Origin: Arctopsyche grandis
Lineage: Eukaryota; Arthropoda; Insecta; Trichoptera; Hydropsychidae
Length of the DNA stretch: 64,000 nucleotides
Direction of reading: 5' to 3'
NCBI RefSeq assembly: GCF_051622035.1
Contig: NC_135355.1
Coordinates: forward strand, 3,100,001-3,164,000
Shown: piece by piece, positions 35,720 through 45,249 of the stretch
Layout: every line of letters begins with the position of its first letter
Numbering within the stretch: position 1 is the stretch's first letter
Position numbers and translations under genes: made by a program
Notes under the pieces: model-generated
The model's input: only the letters and a program-made list of their open reading frames with translations
Database searches by the model: none
What the model was told of the DNA's origin: nothing

Positions 35720-36408
35720 TTCTTTGGCGACAATTTAAATGCACATTTTATAAAACAAATGCGTTTCATAAAATTTGTGTGAATTAAAAAATATATTATA
35801 TAATTAAAAATAATACTGTACAATTAAAAAATATTTTCTAATATATCAAAGCAAAAACAGCAATACAAAAAAAATATGATTAGATTATAAAACTAAAGAA
35901 CACTAATAAATTATGTTTAATATAATATTTGCAAACGTAAAAAAAAGTAATATTATATTTGTACACTTAAAAAAATAATTATAAATAAATAAAAAATATT
36001 TTATTTATTTATTAAGACTTGATCATTTGAAAAACTAGAAATTAATTTAATTTCATTATCGAATGCGGGCATTTGATAAGTTATCATTACAACAGAAAAA
36101 TATTATGCAGCCTAAAATGAATGAAATGCGCATTAACCCATCCTATTTGCGCATCTCGCATATACTCACTTACGTGACGTTGACACGTCTCTTGAGTGTT
36201 ATAATGACCAAGCACAATATTTTTAATTTTAATTTAATGTTTTCTAACTGCGCACTTTTAACTATTAAAAGATAGAATTTTTTTATTTGTTTTATATTTC
36301 AATTAAAATATTTCTCAATGTGAAAATTTCTATGGAACAGAAATAAATTTATTTAATGCACAAATGATTCGTTCTAAGTAGCAAAGTTATTTTTTTAAAT
36401 GCACCGAT
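35720..36408. repeat. Unclassified interspersed repeat, copy 2, abutting the ankyrin gene
   Basis: It has the same ordered blocks as 9560-10315. Its right end, tttaaatgcaccgataaat, lies a few bases from the stop codon (36414) of the first NB-ARC/ankyrin gene. On the minus strand it supplies aataaa near 36350, a likely polyadenylation signal. Confidence 0.6.
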
Positions 36409-36413
36409 AAATA

Positions 36414-39400
36414 TTATCTCTTTTCTTTTAAATATTCTACAACTTTAATTCTACTTTTCTCAATGGCACTCTGCAGAGGTGTGTTTCCGCGATCGTCCGT
36501 GGCGTCAATGTCGGCCCCGTTGCGTATGAGCAGCGCAACAATTCCAACTCTGCCTCGCGCCGCGGCCATATGCAATGGCGTCCTTCCACTATTATCTCGC
36601 ACGTTCACATCGATATTATCAAGCCTTTGAAAAATATCCACCACTACTGGATATTGCAAATAAACAACGGCCACATGTAAAAGCGTCCATCCAGTCTTAT
36701 CCAACTTCACAGCACCAAATCTAGACATCAACGCTATCATATTAAAGTTCGGAGATTTGAGATTTTTTGGGATTACCATGTAGTATAAAGGCGATCGTTC
36801 GTACACATCGACAATGTCGACGTTTGCACCTTTTTTCAACAGCAAATCGACGAATGGAATCGAATTTTTTGTAAATTTGTGCAAGGCAGTTCGACCTAGC
36901 TTGTCACGTGCGTTGATTTCAGCACCACGTTGTATCAACATTTTAGTCAAGTTGTATTTACTTTTTTCTACAGCATAGTGCAGTGGAGTACAATCGAATT
37001 TATCTGCAGCATTGAGATCAGCACCGTTTCGAATGAGCAATTTGGAAATTTCTTCAAGCTCGTTTGTCAATACAGCCCAATGAAGCGGTGTACGATGATT
37101 AACATCAATGATATTAGGTTCGATTCCTCGTTCGAGGAAAAAAATGGCAGCAGAAATATTTGCACCGATCACGGCAATGTGTAATAATGATTTTCCATTG
37201 TTATTCACGCTTGTGATATCAAAACCGAGTCTTTCAATTACTTTAAGCTCAATATTGTTGCATTTGTGGGCAGCACAGTGAAGCAACGTGTTGCCATCGA
37301 AAGTGACAACTTTTGAATCAGCACCTTTGTCGAGGAGAATCATCATTGTTTCTAAATTTCCACACAATGCAGCGTGGTGAAGTGGTGTAAGACCATCTTT
37401 ATCAGTCACATTCAGATCAATTTCTTGTTTTAAAATGAGTTCCAACATCTGATGGTTGCCACTTTTCGCTGCCCAATGGAGCACTGTCTCATTCTTTTGA
37501 TTGCGAACGAGTGCGAAATTTTTGCATTGTTTTAAAATTGATTCGAATAAACTGACTTCGTTCGTTGCTACTGCATAGTGGAGAAATGTATCGCCGTTTT
37601 TATTGACCATGTTTGTGTCTGCTCCTCTTTCCAAAAGAAGCTCAACTGCTTTATAGTTACAGCATCTGATCGCGTAAAATATTGGTGTTTCACCGTGATT
37701 GTTTGGTATATTTAAGTCAACATTTTCGTCTAAAAGCAATTGAAAAATTTCGATATTTACATTTTTGACAGCGTAATGAAGTAACGAGAAGCCATCTACA
37801 TCGCAAATGTTCAGATTGACTCCTTTATTTAAAATCGATTTAAATCGTTCAACTTCATTGAATTCAACAATCGTATGAATGACGGTATTTTTGTGTTTAT
37901 TGGTGATGGTTGGATCGGCTCCATGTTCCAAAAGTAAATTGAACATTTCAGGTTTTCGAACTACGATGGAGCGACACAGTGCTGTTTCACCATCGATATT
38001 GGTCATATTTAAATCAGCACGATCCAAAAACACTTTCAGTGTTTCAATGTCGCCATGTTCAACAATATCGAATAGTGATGTGTTGCCTTTTTTGTTACGT
38101 ATGTTTGGATTGGCCCCATAGTCCAGCATCAGTTCGATTAAATCATGTTTACGCCAGCGAACGGCTATCATAAAAGGCGTGTCACCATATTTATCAGGTT
38201 CGTTTGGGTCAAATCCTTTTTCTAGTAGAATCTTTGAGGTTTCAGTATATGAAGATACAAAGTGCAGTAATGTTTTGCCGTCGTTACTTCTTAATTGCTC
38301 ATCTGCTCCGTTTTCCAAAAGAACATTGATGACTTCAATATTTCCACGTTCAAAAGCAAAATGAAGTGGAGTTTGGCCTCTAATGCTTCGTTGGTTTACA
38401 CAAATTTTGCAATCAATAAGGTATTTGACAACCCTTGCGTCAAATTTATTTACCGCAATATCCAAAGCCATTCTTCCCTCAAATTTTGACGATAGCAAAT
38501 TATAGTTCGTTTCTTTGGCATTTTTGATTATTTCGATAAATTCATCAGAGTTTTTCGATTTTACTGCATGCTTCAAACGAGCATGAAAAACATAGTAATC
38601 GTTGTTCTTTGGCACGAGAATCTCGACTGTATTTGGATGTCCTCCCAATATTGCATAATCGAGAGCGGTTTTACCATCTATAGTTTTCACTTTGACCAGT
38701 TTATTGTCTTTGTCGATTAGATATCGTACAATATCCTCACGGCCCTTCATAGCAGCGTAATGTAATGATGTTCTCATAAATCTATCTGAACATAAATCTG
38801 CACCAAGTTCTGCTAAATATTTAACGACATGTAAGTTGTCCGCCAGTATCGCTTTTATTATTGGTGTTTCCAAAGTTAAATTATTATTTTCAATGATTGT
38901 ATTGTCTTTCAAGTGTTTTAATATGTTGGAGACGGCAACGGAATCATTTCGACAAGATGCCAATAGATGAAGAGGGGTATTTCTCTGCGTGCCATATTGA
39001 CATTTGTAAAAAAAATCTTTTACTAATCCAGGAAAATCGGATGAATGTTCCCAAACACTGACGATGTGTTCTTCTAATTCAAGGTTTTCCAAAAGTTTTA
39101 ACGAGCACTTCAATACAACTTCTTCATTTTTATTTTGTCGAAGTTTCATTCTCGTGACCTCCTGCACAAGACGATGAATGTTTGCCATTCTGTTAACATC
39201 TATACTTATCATAGAGTATAATTCGAGTAATTCCACAGCATCCCATATTAAATTTACATCCTCCTCTAATATTGTAAAGATTTGCTCTATGGGAATATGA
39301 TCAGGAGACAAGTAGCCCATAATTTCGAATATAGAGATCGCCAACTTTCCACAATCTTCATTTTCTTCGATATTTTGAAGTGTGATTGTCCATGTCGTAG

Positions 39401-41381
39401 TAACCGTTTGATTGTAAATATCATCGGTTTTGTTAAAGCCCTCGTTCAGTATCTTCTCCTTTTGCTCCCTATATAATATTAGATAATCGTTTACCGTGAA
39501 ATTTCGAACTTTTCTCTTTTTGCTGTTTTGCTGTTGGATATATCCAACGGCTTGTTTCAATCCCAAGGGGAAGTTTTCTAATAATTTCATTAGCGTTACA
39601 AGATCTTCTTTATATTCATTTACTAACGCATCCTCCAAGAAATTCATAGCTTCTTCATCACTAAATATATTCAAACGAATCACTTCAATTTCACCCTTAT
39701 CTCCCACTTCCCAATCTTGCCGTCTAGAATTTATCAAAGTGTATATAAAATTGCTTTCAGAAACATCGTCAAAAATAAAGAATTTTATGTCACCATATTT
39801 TTCGACATTATCGAATATCATTAACGTTTTTCCAGTTTCGTTAAAAACTCTGTAAATGTTTTCCACGACCACCTTCATGTCGCGCTCTTTATCTTTCTCG
39901 TCTTTTACATCAATTTTTAGATGTCGTGCCAACTCTTTAAAAGATTCCAATATTGCATCCTGTTTTTCAGAGTCAATGAAGATTATGTTTGAATAATAGC
40001 TATCGTATTCTTTGGCATACATCTTGGATAATTCAGTCTTACCTATTCCACCCAAACCGACAATCGATGCTGTCTGAGAAATTATAGTTGTTTTACGTTG
40101 GTTTAGTGCTTTGTGGATTTTACTCAGTTCTGCGACTCTTCCAGTGAACAATTTCACCGGTTTCTTCAAACGAAACAAAACGCGAGGTTTCTTATTCTGT
40201 TGATCAATCAATTCATGTTTAAAACTATCAAGTTTTTCACTAACTTCTACAACCTTCATCTTTAAGTCTTCGTGATTTTCTTTGGTGTCCTTTTGTGCCA
40301 ATAAAAACATTTCGAAAGCTCTCTCTCCATAGCTTTCAAAAAGGTTTTTTAATAATTCCATGTCTACTGAGAATTCAGTTTGTAATATTTCTACCGACTT
40401 GGAGATTCTGCTTGTGACTGCTTTATCATCATCGTCATCGATTTTTCTCAGAACTGAATCGTATTGTTCATCATAGAAATTCGTATGTTTTAAACACCTT
40501 GGAAATATACAAGCATCTTCACAGTTTTCTGCAAATCTATATTTAACCAACGGTTTAAATCCACATAGATCTTCATCAGATAAACTAAGACGAAAGCCGT
40601 ATTTTTTATGATTAGACTTTTCTCTTACATATACTTCAAAATCTTCAGAATCAGCGCTTTCGCGTATAATTCCGACTTCATCGTATAGATTCCCTGTATT
40701 CCAGTCGTCGTGTAATTTGTTACAATATTGACAGATGTATTGAACATCATATCCAGGTTTTATGAGCTTCTTATGAATGGAAATAAATCCACCTATCTTT
40801 TTCGACTTAGATTTACCGCTGAATACTCTTTGAGCTGTTTTCTCAAATTCTGGCTTAGACTTTGGTAACTGAGGTGTGAAGATTTTTTTTGCTTTTTTCA
40901 AGAACTTGTTTTCGTTCGAAGGCGAATCCTCTTCTTCTTTTATGAAACTGTTAATATACCTATGAGCTGCATCTTTACCCAATCTTTGCATTGCTTTTGA
41001 CAATCCACGCGTCGAAGTAACACCACCAAATTGAAATTCTAAACATTTAAACACGTCAAAAGCAATCTTCACAAATTCACGTCTTGCCTTCTTTTCACAT
41101 TTCTTAAAGTCATATACTAAGTTGTAGAATTCCAAAGATTTGTTTTTATAAATGACTTGCAACGGTTTTTCTAGTGACTTAAGCAATGGCTTTGCTTTCA
41201 CACCTGCTACGACGATTGGTAATTCTGAAAAGATTTCTATGAGTTTTCCTGAGTTTTCCACATTACCTTCTAAAATGTCATAATGGTGTGTCAATATCCC
41301 TTCAACCTCTGCGACAAAACACCTGGTAAAGTGGAACAATCTTTCCTGGAGATCGTATGACGTATTTTCAATGTTAGCCAT
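36414..41381 (-). CDS. NB-ARC/ankyrin (NLR-like) protein, paralogue 1
   Basis: A single open exon of 1655 codons starts MANIENTS. Residues 1-400 are a charged, unrecognised region with a possible metal-binding CQYC (217-220). From about 405 the STAND core starts LFTGRVAEL. Walker A is GLGGIGKT (442-449), Walker B-like LMIFDNVE (520-527), a sensor-like arginine follows in NSRRQDW (551-557), a GLPL-like FPLGLKQA spans 604-611, and a winged-helix HRLVQE 736-741. About 24-25 ankyrin repeats fill about 800 to the end. No signal peptide or membrane segment is seen, so it should be cytosolic. By analogy with STAND proteins it would oligomerise when the ankyrin sensor binds a ligand; this is inference. 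It lies beside a paralogue 3.9 kb upstream (minus-strand sense). The C-terminus is shorter than the paralogue's and abuts a repeat. Confidence 0.88.
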   Translation of the reverse strand: MANIENTSYDLQERLFHFTRCFVAEVEGILTHHYDILEGNVENSGKLIEIFSELPIVVAGVKAKPLLKSLEKPLQVIYKNKSLEFYNLVYDFKKCEKKARREFVKIAFDVFKCLEFQFGGVTSTRGLSKAMQRLGKDAAHRYINSFIKEEEDSPSNENKFLKKAKKIFTPQLPKSKPEFEKTAQRVFSGKSKSKKIGGFISIHKKLIKPGYDVQYICQYCNKLHDDWNTGNLYDEVGIIRESADSEDFEVYVREKSNHKKYGFRLSLSDEDLCGFKPLVKYRFAENCEDACIFPRCLKHTNFYDEQYDSVLRKIDDDDDKAVTSRISKSVEILQTEFSVDMELLKNLFESYGERAFEMFLLAQKDTKENHEDLKMKVVEVSEKLDSFKHELIDQQNKKPRVLFRLKKPVKLFTGRVAELSKIHKALNQRKTTIISQTASIVGLGGIGKTELSKMYAKEYDSYYSNIIFIDSEKQDAILESFKELARHLKIDVKDEKDKERDMKVVVENIYRVFNETGKTLMIFDNVEKYGDIKFFIFDDVSESNFIYTLINSRRQDWEVGDKGEIEVIRLNIFSDEEAMNFLEDALVNEYKEDLVTLMKLLENFPLGLKQAVGYIQQQNSKKRKVRNFTVNDYLILYREQKEKILNEGFNKTDDIYNQTVTTTWTITLQNIEENEDCGKLAISIFEIMGYLSPDHIPIEQIFTILEEDVNLIWDAVELLELYSMISIDVNRMANIHRLVQEVTRMKLRQNKNEEVVLKCSLKLLENLELEEHIVSVWEHSSDFPGLVKDFFYKCQYGTQRNTPLHLLASCRNDSVAVSNILKHLKDNTIIENNNLTLETPIIKAILADNLHVVKYLAELGADLCSDRFMRTSLHYAAMKGREDIVRYLIDKDNKLVKVKTIDGKTALDYAILGGHPNTVEILVPKNNDYYVFHARLKHAVKSKNSDEFIEIIKNAKETNYNLLSSKFEGRMALDIAVNKFDARVVKYLIDCKICVNQRSIRGQTPLHFAFERGNIEVINVLLENGADEQLRSNDGKTLLHFVSSYTETSKILLEKGFDPNEPDKYGDTPFMIAVRWRKHDLIELMLDYGANPNIRNKKGNTSLFDIVEHGDIETLKVFLDRADLNMTNIDGETALCRSIVVRKPEMFNLLLEHGADPTITNKHKNTVIHTIVEFNEVERFKSILNKGVNLNICDVDGFSLLHYAVKNVNIEIFQLLLDENVDLNIPNNHGETPIFYAIRCCNYKAVELLLERGADTNMVNKNGDTFLHYAVATNEVSLFESILKQCKNFALVRNQKNETVLHWAAKSGNHQMLELILKQEIDLNVTDKDGLTPLHHAALCGNLETMMILLDKGADSKVVTFDGNTLLHCAAHKCNNIELKVIERLGFDITSVNNNGKSLLHIAVIGANISAAIFFLERGIEPNIIDVNHRTPLHWAVLTNELEEISKLLIRNGADLNAADKFDCTPLHYAVEKSKYNLTKMLIQRGAEINARDKLGRTALHKFTKNSIPFVDLLLKKGANVDIVDVYERSPLYYMVIPKNLKSPNFNMIALMSRFGAVKLDKTGWTLLHVAVVYLQYPVVVDIFQRLDNIDVNVRDNSGRTPLHMAAARGRVGIVALLIRNGADIDATDDRGNTPLQSAIEKSRIKVVEYLKEKR

Positions 41382-41995
41382 AGTTTAGGGTTTATGTTCA
41401 GTTTAAAGCTGATAATCCTTTTTCTATCTTTCACAGCTCACCTCTCATTACTGCAAAAATATAGCTTTTTAATTATTTTACATATTTGTACTTTTTTGAA
41501 ACCGGCTTACATACCATAGTAGATATATCGTAATTCCATAAAATAAAAGGTAAAAAGTGAGAGTAGATCTACACATAATATAATAAATAGGCCACTATAT
41601 TTAACTAAATTAAACAAATCCACTATTTTATATTTTAATACGTTTACTAAAAATAAATGAGCAAGATAAACCAACTCCCACTTGAGCCTCTCAACTATGC
41701 ATATAGTAATCCAAGGTCAATAACATCAAATATTTATATACATACGTACATATTACATTATCATATACGTATGTATGTATGGATATATGAACCAATATAT
41801 GTACTTGAATGAGTATATAATATAATCAAGCCGTTTTAGGTTATGTATAGTACATAAAGCTAAGCAAATCTTTCAATTCGAAAATTTAAGCAATTACATC
41901 GAAAATTATGTAAACCGTACCTCAAACATTCAACTAAAATTCCCATTTTTAAAATGTGCGCTTTCACTTGTAATAATGACAACTTGTGTACATAT
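41382..41995 (-). promoter_or_regulatory. Upstream region and putative 5'UTR intron of paralogue 1
   Basis: Reading on the minus strand, a donor tttgag/gtacgg (junction 41921/41920) and an acceptor tttttgcag/taatgag (junction 41451/41450) enclose about 470 bases. Both sites and the flanking block (about 41833-41994) are conserved at the second paralogue (50731-50885). This suggests a non-coding first exon and a shared promoter. Transcript evidence is lacking. Confidence 0.5.
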
Positions 41996-42387
41996 ATGTA
42001 TGAATGAATGGCTTGTGTATACGCATCAGCTCACGACCGCACCCAGAAGATAAACAAGGAGTACAAAATATGTATACAAATGTAAAACAAGGCATGGTCC
42101 AAATAATTAAATATCCAACCATAATAGCAAGTTTTGAATGCAATTTTATTTAAAATTTTCTGCCAATCTAAATTTATCTAAATCTAAATCTTCACAATTC
42201 GATAAAATAATAATCACAATAGATCATCCTAAAATCAACTATAACATGATTTTAAAATTTTATCTTTCACCGAAAATTGTAATCTATTTTTTCAATCATA
42301 CAATTTAAATTTGATTTGGATAATTAAATTTTCAAATGCATATTTAAATTTTCGTTTTCAAATGCATATTTAAATACGCGTTTTCAA

Positions 42388-42830
42388 AAGCCAGCAGAGT
42401 GGCTTAATAGTAGCGTGTATGCTTAGCACCAAGTAATCAGTGGGTTCGATCCGCCATACTGCTGGTTAGATTTGGGGGTATTTGTGACTCCAAATCGATC
42501 GTTTCTTATCAGAGTTTGCCAATTTTATCTGATCATTGTTGAAACGGTTCCTCGAAATTGGCAAAAAATCATCTTTACTGTTGTCACAAATCTTCTGTAT
42601 TTATTGTGTGTATAAAAATTATTTACAAAATTTAAATCCATAGATGTCTCAATGGATTAACTCTGTAATTAATTAATTGTTATTTCGCGTTCTTCAATTT
42701 CTGGAAATACAGTGATTTATTTAATAATAAAATGCTACATTGTTTGTAATTAATTGTCCAGGAAGGAGTATTGGGGTCTTCCTGTCAAGCCTTCCTGGTA
42801 TATATCTAAGTAAAAATAAATTTAAATATT
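42388..42830 (+). mobile_element. tRNA-derived SINE, full-length with LINE-type tail
   Basis: A box tggcttaatagt (42400-42411), B box ggttcgatcc (42443-42452), body gatcgtttcttatcagagtt, then aaacggttcctc and tagatgtctcaatgga. The 3' hairpin ccaggaagg ... ccttcctgg is near 42758-42799, then an A-rich tail. The tail matches the LINE at 33.4-34.2 kb. Confidence 0.82.
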
Positions 42831-43367
42831 GATTTTCAAACTCATATTTAATATCGAGGACCTGAAACGTTCCCTTGTGTGCTCCCATTGTACCGGTATT
42901 CGTCTCTTACCTACAAACAAGATCAAATAAGAGGTTAGTAAAAACAAAACTACATGCCCTATTTCATTTTCAAAATAAATAAATAAGATTCGGAAAAATG
43001 AAAACATGTCAAAATCTAAGCACAATAAAATAAAACAAAAAACGACTTAAATCCTAGATTCACAAACAATAAGGCAAAGATGCGTCAGGATTCTTCAGAA
43101 GACGTGTGAAATGTTCGAGTCTGAACACTACATGATTTTATTGATGTATTCGACGTTCACTTGTTGATTTTTGCATACGCGATATTGAGCGAGCAATTAT
43201 TTAAATAAATATTATGTGATGTTTTTGATCTCTCTTTATTTTGCCACGCCACACGCTGGACGGATGATGGGGATAGGTACCTAAATTGCCCCTCGAAATT
43301 GTGCCCAAAAATCGATAATCGATTATCAAAACAATCATTTTATGATAAAATATATACATATATTATA

Positions 43368-43852
43368 ACCAGCAGCGAGAACTAGTGGTTAGCATATTAT
43401 ATTAGCCAGAAATATGGCTCAGTGGTTGTGTTTATGTTTAGCACCAAGAGATTATTGGATTCGATCCCGGGCTAATCTTTACATAATACCGCCGGTTATA
43501 CTTGGATATTTGTAACTCCGAGTTGATCGTTTCTTAACAGAGTTTGCCAATTTTATCTGATCATTGTTGAAGCGGTTCCTCAAAAATTGGCAAAAAATCA
43601 TCCTACAAGCTGTCACAAATCTTCTGTATTCAATGTATGTACAATTTGTAAAAAAATTATGTACAAGTCTAAATCCATAGATGTCTCAATGGATTTACTA
43701 ATTAATTGTTAATTTCGTGTCCTTCAGATTCTCGAAATGCAGTGATTTATGTAATAAAAATGCTGCATTGTTTGTAATTAATTGTCTAGGAAAGCGCATT
43801 GGGGTCTTCATGTAAAGCCTTCCTGGTATATATATAAGTAAAATAAAAAAAA
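43368..43852 (+). mobile_element. tRNA-derived SINE, full-length with LINE-type tail
   Basis: A box tggctcagtggt (43415-43426), B box gattcgatcc (43458-43467), then the same body as the copy at 42388 and the same terminal hairpin (taggaaagc ... gccttcctgg). A poly-A-rich tail follows. A second partial head (aaccagcagcgagaactagt) precedes it. Confidence 0.82.
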
Positions 43853-43856
43853 ACAT

Positions 43857-44185
43857 TATGCTTTCTAACAAAGTGGTCACGGGTTCGAGTCCCATTATTG
43901 TCTGCTGGCCAGACCTTGGTTTGTGATTCCAGGTCTATCGTTGAAATGGTTCCTGTAAAATTGGCATCTATTTCTAATCTTTCTTGCAAAACTCCAGTTA
44001 TCAGCGGCTTGAGGTTCACAAATTAAAATAAAATGCTGCAAAAATTTCTCCATAGATGTCACTGTGGATGATGTTTGTATGAATTTGCGTTGTGTAAATG
44101 CTTGTATTGATCATATTATATAAATATTTACAGTAATATTTTGCAATGTTTGACCATAGATGTTATATATGTATAATGTAAAATA
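43857..44185 (+). mobile_element. tRNA-derived SINE copy, truncated
   Basis: B box ggttcgagtccc (43882-43893), then ctgctggccagacc, aatggttcctg and tagatgtcactgtgga. The A box is weak and the terminal hairpin is missing. Confidence 0.65.
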
Positions 44186-44339
44186 AACTGGCCCTGGACT
44201 GTACACGGGGTTATTCTCAATAAATATACACAATTTATTTAATATTTTAATTTATTTACACAAAGTTTCTGTACATAAATATAAGGCTTGTGACAAATTT
44301 AGTATTAAATGTTATTCAAAACCAAATTTCATTTTTATC

Positions 44340-44700
44340 AAAAAATAAGAATATATAATAATAAGAGACTATATAATAATAAGTGACATTACAAGCGTCA
44401 CTGGGGCCAGTCACACAATCATAACCCATATAAAGATATATAAAACATCCATGCTTGACATTTATAATTGTTAAAATCAACAACGGGGCTTGCTCCACAA
44501 CCACTCAACCAGCTAGCGCAGCTTACATTAAACAGGTCAATTTCACCAGCAACCCGGTTGGGCAGATATATCGCTCTAGATATTGGAGACGTTGCCAATA
44601 TATTTGTGCAAGCCACAAGACGAGAAAACAAAATACGATTCCTCAGGTCCCTGAACTTACTAGGTGAATAAAACTTCATTAAGAACTAGTTGTATAGAAC
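44340..44700 (-). pseudogene. LINE ORF2 C-terminal fragment
   Basis: Minus-strand residues FRDLRNRILFSRLVACTNI, then SPISRAIYLPNRVAG and IDLFNVS correspond to the C-terminal end of non-LTR RT proteins, as also seen near 33.4-33.6 kb. There is no RT core, so it is a relic between the two ankyrin genes. Confidence 0.55.
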
Positions 44701-44879
44701 TTAATTAAGAAAGGTGTATACAAATTCATTAAGAACTTGAGGATTGTGTACTAACCCATTTAATAGTTAAAAAAAATGCTTTCCCAGAAACATAACACGA
44801 CGTGACTATAATGATTTGAAGCCCAATAAGAAAGCACTAGAATATAGCCAAGGATAATAACTATACAGTTTCATATAAA

Positions 44880-45143
44880 GGACAAATGTATAAAGTTATT
44901 ATAAAGGACAAGTTGCACAGCACAGCTTCCCCGATCCGTTAGTTTGTCTATTGTCTAGGCACGTAAAGGTCTACCCTAGTGAGTCTATTGTTTACACATG
45001 CACTCACCCAATTCTTTGAGGACTCGAGCGTATCCTTTGTTCGAGCACTGACCATTAGCCTAATCCTATCCTGATCTCTATTTTTCACCCACGAATCCAC
45101 TTAGCCGGTGGATAATCTCTCTCTCATGTTCCCACGTTACAAT
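44880..45143 (-). mobile_element. Possible LTR fragment 3' of paralogue 2
   Basis: Read on the minus strand it starts tgtaacgtgggaacatgag, like the tgtaacg start of LTR 2, with an atat 4-mer just outside. The distal end is not found. It sits about 110 bases downstream of the second ankyrin gene and may affect its transcript end. Confidence 0.3.
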
Positions 45144-45249
45144 ATCAAAGCGACCTGAATAGTGAAGTGGTTCAAAATCGGATGAAAAATCTTTGACGGA
45201 CAGGAATGTCACTAGACTACTAAAATGAAGCTATTCAAAAAACTCTGTC

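Noticed and set aside
36930-39855. Several plus-strand open frames of 60-120 codons inside the ankyrin gene
   Set aside because: They are antisense shadows of the conserved minus-strand coding sequence; the same ones recur in the paralogue at the same relative places.
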